From NCBI RefSeq assembly GCF_003611735.1, contig NZ_RAWG01000007.1, positions 1 through 64,000 of the forward strand: 64,000 nucleotides of DNA, in the 5' to 3' direction. The DNA is from Corallococcus sicarius. Its GTDB lineage: Bacteria > Myxococcota > Myxococcia > Myxococcales > Myxococcaceae. Of this stretch, positions 36,489-44,990 are shown piece after piece. Below the pieces are notes generated by a model. That model was not told where the DNA came from. It saw nothing but the letters and a program-made list of their open reading frames with translations, and ran no database searches. Within the stretch, counting starts at the first letter, position 1; every line of letters begins with the position of its first letter. Made by a program: the position numbers and the translations under genes.

Positions 36489-37307
36489 CTACTGCGTGAC
36501 GATGGCGACCCGACCCTCGGCCAGGAAGCGCGTGTTCGCCTCGGTGAGCGCGCGAGCACCTTCCGCGTTCAGGACCAGGTCGGAGCCCTGCAGCTGCGCG
36601 GCCTTCACCACCAGCGGCTTGTCGCCCACCAGCGCGGCCTTCCGGGCAGCGTCCAGGCTCTCGTACCAGGCCGCCACGCCCGTCGCTCCGCGCGCCTCGT
36701 CCGTGAGCACCGTCGCGGCGTAGAGCGCCTTGCCGGCCGCGTCCACCAGTCGGGGCGCGAGCACCGGCTTCAGGCCCAGGCCGCGCGCGTCCACCACGAG
36801 GCCGGTGTACTTCTTCGCGCCCTCGGCATTGAGCACGATGGCCGCGTCCTGCGCGGGGATCAGCGCCGCGGAGAGCGCCGCGAGCGGCACCTCCACGTCC
36901 AGCTCCACGCCGCTGTCGGAGAAGTAGCGCTTGGCCACGACCTTGTAGCCGCGGATGGCACCCTCGACGCGGCCCTTCACCTCGTCGCGCGCCCACTCGT
37001 CGCCCACGGTGCGGCCCGCGCTCACCTGGATGCCCTTGGCCTGCTCCAGCAGGTTGCGGAACGCGTCCAGCTTCGCGGCGCGCTCGGCGCCCAGGCGGGC
37101 CTGTGCGGGGTTGGCGGCCTTGAGGTCCGGCGCACCGGAGCCCGTGGCGCGCAGGACCTGGCCTTCCCAGTTGATGCCCGGCGCGGTGGTGGCGCGCGGG
37201 GCTTCCACGGCAGCGGGTGTGGCGGGTGCGGCGCCCTTCGCGTCCTTGCCCTGGCCCAGCGCCGTCAGCGGCACGACCAGCAACAATCCCCACAGCGAAC
37301 GCGTCAC
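36489..37307 (-). CDS. Exported LPP20-like protein, 272 aa
   Basis: The GTG at 37307, preceded by GGAGGAG, opens a signal peptide (RSLWGLLLVVPLTALGQG). The mature protein has an LPP20-type alternation of helix and strands: ERAAKLDAFRNLLEQAKGIQ, TVGDEWARDEVKGRVEGAI, GYKVVAKRYFSDSGVELDVE. The later part (TGLVVDARGLGLKPVLAPR) resembles domains that recur in exported proteins of gliding bacteria. It heads the four-gene envelope operon, 188 bases after the PilZ gene. The name reflects fold resemblance only. Confidence 0.78.
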   Translation of the reverse strand: MTRSLWGLLLVVPLTALGQGKDAKGAAPATPAAVEAPRATTAPGINWEGQVLRATGSGAPDLKAANPAQARLGAERAAKLDAFRNLLEQAKGIQVSAGRTVGDEWARDEVKGRVEGAIRGYKVVAKRYFSDSGVELDVEVPLAALSAALIPAQDAAIVLNAEGAKKYTGLVVDARGLGLKPVLAPRLVDAAGKALYAATVLTDEARGATGVAAWYESLDAARKAALVGDKPLVVKAAQLQGSDLVLNAEGARALTEANTRFLAEGRVAIVTQ

Positions 37308-37495
37308 GGAGCACTCCTCCCGCGGTCGCCGTGGATCCGGCGAGCGCACAGGAAAACGTCTCCGGTCATTCAAGGGGGCCACTCCGCGCGAAGTCAAGGC
37401 GACCCGGGGGATGGGCCGATGTCGCTCGCGCTCACTGCGAACCGCCGGTGGCACCGCGTAATCGCGGTGGCACACGCGCGGGGTAACACCTCGCG

Positions 37496-37828
37496 TCAGT
37501 TCTCGTTCGCGTGACGGTCGACGTAGGCGTCGATCATCTTGCGGTGCCGCTCGGTGAGGAGCGTGAAGCGCACGCCCGACTGCTCGCGGCGGCCCAACTC
37601 CTTCCACTCGCGTACGACTTCACCCTCGGCGTAGATGATCTCCTCGGAGCCGGGGAGCTGGAACTGGAGGCCCACGCGACGCGCGTCGTTCTGGGGCTCG
37701 ATGAGGCGGGACAGGCTCACGCCTTCCTGGCTGATGTCCGCAGCGCGGGTCATGTACGGCACGCCGCCCATGTACTTGTTGAGGTAGATGTCCAGGGGCG
37801 CCCGATTGGCCTTCCGCTTCTCGCTCAT
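37496..37828 (-). CDS. PilZ-domain c-di-GMP receptor protein, 110 aa
   Basis: A stand-alone PilZ domain. The binding motifs are both present: RKANR near residue 5 (RxxxR) and DISQEGVSL near 32 (D/NxSxxG). The C-terminal half gives the beta-barrel strands (GLQFQLPGSEEIIYAEGEVV, GVRFTLL). Such proteins relay c-di-GMP levels to motility or polysaccharide export. It is on the same strand as the envelope operon downstream, but 188 bases separate them. Confidence 0.93.
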   Translation of the reverse strand: MSEKRKANRAPLDIYLNKYMGGVPYMTRAADISQEGVSLSRLIEPQNDARRVGLQFQLPGSEEIIYAEGEVVREWKELGRREQSGVRFTLLTERHRKMIDAYVDRHANEN

Positions 37829-38066
37829 TGGCTCATGACCTCCAGCAGGTGCAACAGGCCGCTTCGGGGGTGAAGCGACCTGAAGGCACAGTACGGTCAG
37901 TCGTCATGCGCGCAAGAAAACGACGCCCGGCCACCGCGATAGGCGGGCCTGCAGGCGCCGCGTTTTTCCGCTCGCTGGATTCTTCGCATTGGCCTGTGCG
38001 TGCGAAGGATGATCGGCAGCGGATGAGGCACCCTATAGTCGCCCCATGTTCGTGAAAGGCGGAAGC

Positions 38067-38795
38067 ATGCGTATGCAGTGGATGGCGGCCCTGGTGATCG
38101 CGCTCGGTGTCCCGGGCTTCGCCCAGGCCCAGGCCCCGACCAAGAACTCCAAGCCGGCCGCCGCGCCCGAGGCCGCCGCGAAGGCGCCCCCCGCGGAGCT
38201 CAAGTCAGAGGATCAGAAGCTGATCTATTCGCTCGGGTTGTCGCTGGGCCAGAACGTCACGGCGCTCGCCCTGACGCCCGAGGAGATCCAGCTCCTCCAG
38301 CGCGGCATCCAGGACGCGCTCTCCGGCACGCCGCCCATGGACCCCAAGGAGCTCACCCCGAAGCTCCAGGTCCTGGCCCGCTCGCGCCAGGCCCAGGTCA
38401 ACGTCGCCACCCTGGACCGCGCATCCAAGGAGGCCGGCGCCACGCGGCTGCCCTCCGGCGTCATCTACCGCGAGCTCAAGGCCGGCACCGGCAAGGTCCC
38501 CCGCGCCTCCGACACCGTGAAGGTGCACTACCGGGGCACGCTCGTGGACGGCTCGGAGTTCGACAGCTCCTACTCGCGCGGCATGCCGGCGGAGTTCCCG
38601 CTCAACGGCGTCATCCCCTGCTGGACCCAGGGCGTGCAGAAGATGAAGGTCGGCGCCAAGGCGAAGCTCACCTGCCCCGCCAGCACCGCCTACGGCGAGC
38701 GGCCGCCCACCGGCTCGCGCATCCCGCCCAACGCCGTGCTCCAGTTCGACGTGGAGCTGGTGGACGTGCCCGGCAACACCGCCGTCAGCCCGTAG
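38067..38795 (+). CDS. Exported FKBP-type peptidyl-prolyl isomerase, 242 aa
   Basis: A periplasmic folding catalyst. Several ATGs are possible (38046, 38067, 38073). I choose 38067 because AAAGGCGG precedes it and a TATAGT box at 38034 would start transcription near 38046. The signal peptide (WMAALVIALGVPGFAQAQA) is followed by an FkpA-type N-terminal dimerisation helix region (DQKLIYSLGLSLGQNV) and a complete FKBP domain (DTVKVHYRGTLVDGSEFDSS, CWTQGVQKMKVGAKAKLTCP, AYGERPPTGSRIPPNAVLQF). The intergenic space before it is about 240 bases. Confidence 0.93.
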   Translation: MRMQWMAALVIALGVPGFAQAQAPTKNSKPAAAPEAAAKAPPAELKSEDQKLIYSLGLSLGQNVTALALTPEEIQLLQRGIQDALSGTPPMDPKELTPKLQVLARSRQAQVNVATLDRASKEAGATRLPSGVIYRELKAGTGKVPRASDTVKVHYRGTLVDGSEFDSSYSRGMPAEFPLNGVIPCWTQGVQKMKVGAKAKLTCPASTAYGERPPTGSRIPPNAVLQFDVELVDVPGNTAVSP

Positions 38796-38846
38796 GCCCG
38801 GAGGCGACAACGGGGGCCCGCGCAACACGGGCCCCCGCAGCGAACG

Positions 38847-39092
38847 TCACAGCACCGACGAGCGCACCGACCGACCGTCGAAGGGCGGGTCGGCCATGAT
38901 GGCCTGGGCCATCCGATCCGCGAAGGAGCGCCCCTCCTTCGCGAAGGAGGCGGTCTCCTCGTCGTTCAGGAGCACGCGCACCTCGAACTGGACGATGCCG
39001 CCCACCAGGACCTCGATGGACAGCGCCCCGTCCCTGCCGCGCAGCACGCGGTACAGGAGCGGGCTCTGGAGCACCACCTCTTCATCGCTCAT
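38847..39092 (-). CDS. Hypothetical cytoplasmic protein, 81 aa
   Basis: No family recognised. The start overlaps the stop of the upstream lipoprotein gene as ATGA (39089-39092). The sequence has alternating strand-like segments (SPLLYRVLRGRDGALSIEVL; GGIVQFEVRVLLNDEE) and no signal or membrane helix. It converges on the FKBP gene, ending 52 bases from it. Confidence 0.7.
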   Translation of the reverse strand: MSDEEVVLQSPLLYRVLRGRDGALSIEVLVGGIVQFEVRVLLNDEETASFAKEGRSFADRMAQAIMADPPFDGRSVRSSVL

Positions 39093-39724
39093 GGGATCTC
39101 CGCCACCTGCGCATCCGCCACCGGGGCATTGATGACCATCACCTCCGGCACGCCGCCGGACGTGTAGCCGCCGAACTTGAAGCAGTCCTTCTCATCGGGC
39201 GTGGTGCACTTCCACACGCCCGGATCCGCCTCCACCGGCAGCCGCGTGCAGACCTTCTGCGCCCCCAGGTCCAGCGTCATCATCCGCAGCGGACCCTCGA
39301 AGTTCGCCGCCGGCAGGCCCAGCTCATGCCCCAGCACCGCGGGGTCGTGCTTGCCGTCCGGCGTCTTCGCCTTCTCCACCGCGCCCTGGATCCTGGCCGC
39401 CGGCGCCGCGAAGAGGTAGCAGGCCACGTCGTTGCAGCGGCCGAAGTTCTTCGCGCCCGTCTGCACCACGAACTTCTGGTACGCGCTGTCCGTCATCAGC
39501 CACGACACCTTGCGGTCAGCGAAGTTCTTCTCCACGTGCTGATCAATCCCGTAGGGGCTCGCCAGCGCGTCCGCCTCCTTCGAGATGCCCTTCTGCGTGT
39601 CGTCACAGTTCTCCACCAGCGACGCGGCCGGAGGAGGCGTCGGCTTCGTCCCACCCCTCATCGAGGCACAGCCGACCACGGTGGACAACGAGCCCAACAG
39701 CAATGCGCGGAAAACAGGATTCAC
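39089..39724 (-). CDS. Hypothetical lipoprotein, 211 aa
   Basis: A GTG at 39724 has GGAGGA six bases upstream and gives a short signal with lipobox (LLLGSLSTVVGC, Cys18). An ATG two codons earlier abuts the same GGAGGA and is less likely. The mature part is Pro-rich at first, with six Cys that could form disulfides (CDDTQKG, CNDVACYLF, KVCTRLP, WKCTTPDEKDCF). I recognise no domain. It is coupled to the 81-residue gene downstream. Confidence 0.75.
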   Translation of the reverse strand: MNPVFRALLLGSLSTVVGCASMRGGTKPTPPPAASLVENCDDTQKGISKEADALASPYGIDQHVEKNFADRKVSWLMTDSAYQKFVVQTGAKNFGRCNDVACYLFAAPAARIQGAVEKAKTPDGKHDPAVLGHELGLPAANFEGPLRMMTLDLGAQKVCTRLPVEADPGVWKCTTPDEKDCFKFGGYTSGGVPEVMVINAPVADAQVAEIP

Positions 39725-39766
39725 GGTCATTCCTCCAGTAGACGTCAAAGAAGAAATGCCCGGATA

Positions 39767-41884
39767 TCACAGCGCCTTGGCGGTGGCCTTCAACAAAGAC
39801 TCCGCGCTGACGGGCGCCCCGGTGGCGTGGCGCATCCATTCGTCCGGCGTGACGGAGCCGAAGGTGGCCATGCGCTCGAATTCCGCGCCCAGCGGCCCGT
39901 GCTGCTTCAGGTGCTCTTCAATCTGGAACGCGATGAGGTGCCCGAGCGGGTAGTCCGGCAGGTACAGCGGGTAGCTGATCATGTGGCTGTAGATGCCGAG
40001 CAGCGGGCTGTCCTTCCGCCCCAGCACCGGCGCGTAGTACTGGTTCCACACGTCGCGCGACACCTGGCCCACCGCCTCGCGGAGCTGCTCGGGCGTGGCG
40101 TCCGGGTGCTCGTACATCCAGTGCCACGTGGCCATGTCCACCAGGGCCACGCCGGCGATCTCCCACGACTGCCAGAAGTCATTGAGCACGCGCTCGCGCT
40201 CGCTGGCCGCGTCAGGCTGGCCCAGGCCCAGCAGCTCCAGGTCGCGCGCCTGGAAGACGAAGGCCAGGGCCTCCGTGAACGCGTTGTTGGGGACGCCGGA
40301 CAGGAGCGTGTGGTCCACCTGGTACAGGCTGAAGACCTGCTCCACGTTGTGCCCCAGCTCGTGCACCGCGATGTTGTAGCCCTTGTAGTCCATGCCCCCC
40401 TTCTCCACGCGCGTGCGCAGGCGGGGGAAGTCGCCCCGGCGCAGCGCCTGCTGGGCATGGCCCGCGCCCCGGGACGCGTCCACGCGGATGTACGAGGCGA
40501 GCGTGTCCGCCTTCTCCTTCGTGAAGCCCAGGCCCTGGAGGATGCGGGGGATGTCGCGCGCGAACGCGTCCGCCGTGGGGTAGCGCTTGCGCGTGAGGGC
40601 ATCCAGCTGCGCCTCCGGCACCTTCGCGCCCGGACGGAAGCCGGGGTACCAGAGGTCCTGCGGCTCCAGTGGGCGGCCCAGCCGGGACTCGATGAGCTTC
40701 GCCACGCGCGGCACCAGCGGCGACGCGAGCAGCTCCGTCAAGAGCGCGCGCACCCGCTCCTCCGGCAGGCCCCGGTCCAATTCGAAGCTGCGCGCGATGC
40801 GCGTGGGGGCCACGGGCGAGTACGGATCCGCGCGCCGCGACGCCTGGAAGGTCGCGAGCAGCCGCGCGTAGCGCGTGTCCGGCTCCGGCGCGACGTCCGC
40901 CTTCACGCTGGAGCCAGACTCGCGCTCCGGCGCGTTCGGCTCCACCGACTCCGGCGGGGCCACCGTCACGGCGTTGGTGAACGGATCCCAGTCCACGCGC
41001 GGGTTGTTGATGACGGCGGCGGGGAGGGTCTGCGTGACGATGCGCTCCATCACCTGGACGATCATCCGCTGCTTCGCCAGCCCCTTCGCGTCGGTGTAGT
41101 CCGCCTTCAATTCGTCGCGCAGGTTCCAGTGGCTGATGAGCCGCAGGCCCTGCGGGAACAGGCGCTGGCCCTTCGCGTCCACCAGGTGGTGCATCCAGAT
41201 GTTGTATTCGGCGATGTAGAGGTTCGCGTCCGCGATGGCGCGCGACACCTGCTGCTCCACCTCCGCGGGCACGCGCCGGTTGAAGCGCGACGCGAGCTTC
41301 GCCTCCGCCCACTGCCGCCGCGTCCACGTCGGGCCCGCCTTCGCGCGCTCGGCCAGCGTGGTGAGCGGGAAGTTGAGCAGCACGACGAAGCCCGGCTTCG
41401 CCTGGAACAGGTCCGACGTGACGTTGGAGGACGGGTCATACGCCGCGAGCAGCGACTCCACCGGCAGCAGCGGCCCCAGGTCCAGGTCCGTGAACCACTG
41501 GAGCTCCCGCCCCAGCTCGTTCATGTGACCGTCCAGCTGTTCGAACAGGCGCTCCAGGCGCCCGAACGTCGCGTCCAGCTGCGGGCCCCCGGGCAGGAAC
41601 TGCTCGCGCGCGAAGGCCGCCAGGTCCCCGTCCTCCGGGCGCCACAGCGCGGCCACCTGCTCCACGCCGCGCTCGATGCGGGCCTTCTGGGACTCGCCGT
41701 GCTTCGCCACCAGCTCCAACTTCAGCGCGGCCAGGGCCTCCTTGGACACCTGCGCGGAAGGAGCGGCACTGACGCGGGCGGCCGAGGCAGCGGGCGCGGT
41801 GGGCGTGGAGGCGGTGGCGCAGCCGAGGCCGGCCACGAGCGGGAGGAGGCGCAGGCGCGAGAAGCGCGACGGACGGGCGGGCAT
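39767..41884 (-). CDS. Lipoprotein zinc metallopeptidase, 705 aa
   Basis: A lipobox (LLPLVAGLGC, Cys22) marks export. The catalytic site is VHELGHNVEQVF (HExxH) with a third-ligand candidate in NAFTEALAFVFQARD about 30 residues later, a gluzincin arrangement. The large helical N-terminal part (for example ANLYIAEYNIWMHHLVDAKG) and the C-terminal LYLPDYPLGHLIAFQIEEHL recall M3/M32-type oligopeptidases, but I cannot name the family. It probably degrades peptides at the envelope, in keeping with a predatory or saprophytic life. It lies 43 bases upstream of the small lipoprotein gene on the same strand. Confidence 0.82.
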   Translation of the reverse strand: MPARPSRFSRLRLLPLVAGLGCATASTPTAPAASAARVSAAPSAQVSKEALAALKLELVAKHGESQKARIERGVEQVAALWRPEDGDLAAFAREQFLPGGPQLDATFGRLERLFEQLDGHMNELGRELQWFTDLDLGPLLPVESLLAAYDPSSNVTSDLFQAKPGFVVLLNFPLTTLAERAKAGPTWTRRQWAEAKLASRFNRRVPAEVEQQVSRAIADANLYIAEYNIWMHHLVDAKGQRLFPQGLRLISHWNLRDELKADYTDAKGLAKQRMIVQVMERIVTQTLPAAVINNPRVDWDPFTNAVTVAPPESVEPNAPERESGSSVKADVAPEPDTRYARLLATFQASRRADPYSPVAPTRIARSFELDRGLPEERVRALLTELLASPLVPRVAKLIESRLGRPLEPQDLWYPGFRPGAKVPEAQLDALTRKRYPTADAFARDIPRILQGLGFTKEKADTLASYIRVDASRGAGHAQQALRRGDFPRLRTRVEKGGMDYKGYNIAVHELGHNVEQVFSLYQVDHTLLSGVPNNAFTEALAFVFQARDLELLGLGQPDAASERERVLNDFWQSWEIAGVALVDMATWHWMYEHPDATPEQLREAVGQVSRDVWNQYYAPVLGRKDSPLLGIYSHMISYPLYLPDYPLGHLIAFQIEEHLKQHGPLGAEFERMATFGSVTPDEWMRHATGAPVSAESLLKATAKAL

Positions 41885-41902
41885 GGGGGCTCCGGAAAAT
41901 AC

Positions 41903-41936
41903 AGAAGGCCCGACCCCGGAAAGGATCGGACCTTCT
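41903..41936 (-). terminator. Terminator downstream of the first cold-shock gene
   Basis: On the minus strand a 14-bp stem with two G-U pairs (AGAAGGTCCGATCC with the GGTCGGGCCTTCT side) lies 37 bases after the csp stop, followed by TGTATTTT. An almost identical hairpin follows the second csp copy. Confidence 0.75.
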
Positions 41937-41973
41937 GGTGAATCACGTAGTCGTCAGGATGACGACGACGGGC

Positions 41974-42177
41974 TCAGATGGGGCGAACGTTCTGCGCCTG
42001 CAGGCCCTTGGGGCCCTTGGCGACGTCGAACTCCACCTTCTGGCCTTCGGCCAGCGAGCGGAAGCCGTCCGCCTGGATGGACGTGTGGTGGCAGAAGAGA
42101 TCCTCGCCGCCGCCGTCCTGCGTGATGAAACCGAAGCCCTTCGCATCGTTGAACCACTTCACGGTACCGGTAGCCAT
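41974..42177 (-). CDS. Cold-shock protein (CspA family), 67 aa, copy 1
   Basis: A single cold-shock domain that binds single-stranded RNA/DNA and melts mRNA structure. The RNP motifs KGFGFITQ and DLFCHHTSI are intact. It differs from the neighbouring copy at a few positions (for example SIQAD against AINMD, ending RPI against RGV). The upstream leader and downstream terminator are also shared with that copy. Confidence 0.97.
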   Translation of the reverse strand: MATGTVKWFNDAKGFGFITQDGGGEDLFCHHTSIQADGFRSLAEGQKVEFDVAKGPKGLQAQNVRPI

Positions 42178-42245
42178 AAGCCTGTTCTTCTTTCCATCGC
42201 GGACAGGAAAAGTCGCCGTCCGGCCCTACAGAGAGTCAACCCTAC
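42178..42245 (-). promoter_or_regulatory. Conserved csp leader, copy 1
   Basis: About 60 bases upstream of the csp start are nearly identical to the leader of the second copy (about 42628-42690), including GGACGGCGACT and TCCTGTCCGCGATGG, which can pair through GGAC/GTCC. Conservation outside the coding region suggests a functional cold-shock 5' UTR rather than simple drift. Confidence 0.5.
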
Positions 42246-42353
42246 AAGACGGGCGCACAGTAGGCCCGTGCTCCGGGAGATGTCCACCCCCCTCTTTACC
42301 TTCCGTCACACTTTGTACCCTTGTCGGTAGGGCGGACGTGCGGCCGGAAACAC

Positions 42354-42386
42354 AAAAGGCCCGACCCTGGAATGGATCGGACCTTC
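42354..42386 (-). terminator. Terminator downstream of the second cold-shock gene
   Basis: The same hairpin as after copy 1 (AGGTCCGATCC paired with GGGTCGGGCCTT on the minus strand), followed by TTGTGTTT. It lies about 37 bases after the stop. Confidence 0.72.
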
Positions 42387-42423
42387 TGGCGAATCAAGAA
42401 GTCGTCAGGGTGACGACAGGTGT

Positions 42424-42627
42424 TCAGACGCCGCGAACGTTCTGCGCCTGCAGGCCCTTGGGGCCCTTGGTGACTTCGAACTCCACCTTCTGGCCCTCGG
42501 CCAGCGAGCGGAAGCCGTCCATGTTGATGGCGGTGTGGTGGCAGAACACGTCCTCGCCCCCGCCGTCCTGGGTGATGAAGCCGAAGCCCTTCGCATCGTT
42601 GAACCACTTCACGGTACCGGTCGCCAT
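42424..42627 (-). CDS. Cold-shock protein (CspA family), 67 aa, copy 2
   Basis: A single cold-shock domain with intact KGFGFITQ and DVFCHHTAI motifs. It lies 450 bases from copy 1 in the same orientation, with its own leader and terminator, so the two form separate transcription units that arose by tandem duplication. Confidence 0.97.
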   Translation of the reverse strand: MATGTVKWFNDAKGFGFITQDGGGEDVFCHHTAINMDGFRSLAEGQKVEFEVTKGPKGLQAQNVRGV

Positions 42628-42752
42628 TGCCTTGTTCTTCTTTCCATCGCGGACAGGAAGAGTCGCCGTCCGGTCCCACAGAGAGGTTCGTCCCTACAAG
42701 ACGGGCGGAAGCCTAGACGCCCCTCGCTGAACCTGTCTACTCCCCGGCCAGG

Positions 42753-44624
42753 CTACCAACCGCACTTCTGGCCCTTGTTCTGCTCCTGCAGCCAACGACG
42801 CAGCGGGGCGAAGTACTCGAGCATCGGCGTGGCATCCATCTGCTTGCCGCCCGTCATCGCGGCCATGGCCTCCGGCCACGGCTTGCTCGCGCCCAGCTCC
42901 AGCATCGCCTGGAGCCGCTGGCCCGCCGCCTTGTTGCCGTAGATGGAGCACTCGTTGAGCGGGCCCTTGATGCCGGCCGCCTCGCACAGCGACTTGTGGA
43001 ACTGGAACTGGAGGATGCGCGCGAGGAAGTAGCGCGTGTACGGGACGTTGGCCGGCACGTGGTACTTGGCGCCCGCGTCGAAGTCCTGCTCCGTGCGGGC
43101 CACCGGCGCGCCGACGCCCTGGTACTTCTGGCGCAGCTCCCACCAGCTCTTGTTGTAGTCCGAAGGCTTCACCTTGCCGCTGAAGACGTCCCAGCGCCAC
43201 TGGTCCACGAGCAGGCCGAAGGGCAGGAAGGCCACCTTCTCCAGCGCGTCCTTGAGCTGGAGGTTGATGACGTTCTTCTCGTTCTTCTCCACCGCGCTCA
43301 AGAGGCCCGCCTGCTGCAGGTAGCCCGGGGTGATGGAGAGCGTGAGCGCGTCGCCAATGGCCTCGTGGAAGCCGTCGTTGGCGCCGGCCTGAAAGAGGAC
43401 GGGGAGCTTGTAGTAGTACGTGTAGTAGTAGTTGTGGCCCAGCTCGTGGTGGATGGTGACCAGGTCCTCCTCGGTGGGCTTGATGCACATCTTGATGCGC
43501 AGGTCGTTCTCGTACGTCACGTCCCACGCGGACGCGTGGCAGACGACGTCGCGGTCCTTCGGCTTGGTGAACTGCGAGCGCTCCCAGAAGGTCTGCGGCA
43601 GCGGCTTGAGGCCCAGCGAGGTGAAGAACTTCTCCCCCAGCTTCACCATCTTCTGCGGGTCATGGCCCTGCTTCACCAGCGTGGCGCCGACGTCCAGGTT
43701 GGCCTGGCCGGGGAACGGCTCCACCAGCGGGTAGATGTTGTTCCACTCCTGCGCCCACATGTTGCCCAAGAGGTGCGCGGGGATGGGCTTGCCAGCGGGG
43801 ACCTTCGCCTCGCCGTACTGCTTCGCGAGCCGGCCGCGCACGTAGCAGTGCAGCTCGTCGTACATGGGCTTCACCTGGCCCCAGAGCCGCTGCGCCTCCT
43901 GCTCGAACTCCGCGGGCGGCATGTCGTACGACGAGCGCCAGAGCGTGCCCAGGTCGTTGAAGCCGATGTCCTTCGCGCCCGCGTTGGAGAGGTTGACCAG
44001 CTGCGAGTACAGCGGCCGCATGGGGCGGCTGATGGAGTGCCAGCCCTGCCACGCGTCGAGCAGCGCGTCCGCGTCACGGCTCTCCGCCATCACGTCGGAC
44101 AGCTCCTCCAGGTCGCGGCACTTCCCCTTGCCGTCCTTGCCGCAGTACTTGCCCTTGCCATAGATGCCCTCGAGCTTCGCGGCGGTGGAGGCCAGCTCCG
44201 CGCGCTGCGTGGCGTTGGCCGGGGCGGGCAGCGTCTGGGAGACGCGCAAGAGGTGCAGCATGCGCGCGGTGTCCGCGTCCAGCTTCAGCCCGTCGAAGCG
44301 GCGCGACTCCTTGATGGCGCCGTTGACGTAGGCCATCACCTCTTCGTTGATGGACGCGGCGTTCCGCTCCGTGTCGTCGGTGATGTACGTGCTCTTGATC
44401 CACTCGGCGGTGGCCTGCCGGGTCCAGAGCTTCTTCAGGTCCGCGTTCAGCTTCGCGGCGAACTGCTTCGCCTCCGCGGGGGTGGCCTTGGCGGCGGGAG
44501 CAGGGGTGGCCGGAGCAGGCGTGGCCTTGGCGGGCGTCGCTTGCGCGCCCGCGGTGGTGGCCGCGAGCGACAGGGCGGCGAGGGCCGCGCGCATCAGGGG
44601 CTGCAGGAAGGGGGTGCGGGTCAT
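42753..44624 (-). CDS. Peptidyl-dipeptidase A (M2, ACE-like), exported, 623 aa
   Basis: A zinc carboxydipeptidase related to angiotensin-converting enzyme. I use the ATG at 44624; a GTG four codons earlier is possible. A signal peptide (AALAALSLAATTAGAQA) and an Ala/Pro/Thr-rich linker precede the helical M2 domain. The active site is VTIHHELGHNYYY with the third zinc ligand in GFHEAIGDALTL. Further family markers are NMWAQEWNNIYPLV and a conserved C-terminal region. The length matches single-domain bacterial ACE homologues. The upstream region holds a pseudogene. Confidence 0.93.
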   Translation of the reverse strand: MTRTPFLQPLMRAALAALSLAATTAGAQATPAKATPAPATPAPAAKATPAEAKQFAAKLNADLKKLWTRQATAEWIKSTYITDDTERNAASINEEVMAYVNGAIKESRRFDGLKLDADTARMLHLLRVSQTLPAPANATQRAELASTAAKLEGIYGKGKYCGKDGKGKCRDLEELSDVMAESRDADALLDAWQGWHSISRPMRPLYSQLVNLSNAGAKDIGFNDLGTLWRSSYDMPPAEFEQEAQRLWGQVKPMYDELHCYVRGRLAKQYGEAKVPAGKPIPAHLLGNMWAQEWNNIYPLVEPFPGQANLDVGATLVKQGHDPQKMVKLGEKFFTSLGLKPLPQTFWERSQFTKPKDRDVVCHASAWDVTYENDLRIKMCIKPTEEDLVTIHHELGHNYYYTYYYKLPVLFQAGANDGFHEAIGDALTLSITPGYLQQAGLLSAVEKNEKNVINLQLKDALEKVAFLPFGLLVDQWRWDVFSGKVKPSDYNKSWWELRQKYQGVGAPVARTEQDFDAGAKYHVPANVPYTRYFLARILQFQFHKSLCEAAGIKGPLNECSIYGNKAAGQRLQAMLELGASKPWPEAMAAMTGGKQMDATPMLEYFAPLRRWLQEQNKGQKCGW

Positions 44625-44734
44625 GGGCGCGGACACTATGGGAAGTGCCCCGCGCTCGCACCCGCGAAGTCAGGGGGTCCGCGCGCCCTGCTCCCTGGGT
44701 GAACGGCGGGGCCCCGCGTTCTGACGCAGCGCAA

Positions 44735-44860
44735 AAACGGTTCCACCACGGCAGCGTGTTCACCGGGTGCGAGCCGAACGGGATGAGCGACGAGCCGATG
44801 CGGAAGACCTGGATGCCGTGGGCCTCGTTGAAGCGCAGCAGCTGCTCCAGCTCCTCCCAT
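44735..44860 (-). pseudogene. Fragment of a UV-damage endonuclease (UvsE/UVDE) gene
   Basis: About 40 residues in one minus-strand frame resemble the UvsE N-terminal region: ELEQLLRFNEAHGIQVFRIG then SSLIPFGSHPVNTLPWWNRF. In intact UvsE this block is preceded by about 45 residues and followed by more than 200 TIM-barrel residues. Neither flank looks like the family here, and there is no start codon with a ribosome-binding site. I read it as a decayed relic in the 366-base gap between the ACE-like and DHH-like genes. Confidence 0.55.
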
Positions 44861-44990
44861 GCCCGAAAGGTCGCCCCGTCCGGGTGCGATGCCCGGCGTC
44901 TCGGTCCATTCCCAGCGGGCTGAACGGAGGGCAGGCGGCCACGACAGCCGCTCCCTGCCGCGCAGCTACAGGGAGTCACAGTTTTCAACC

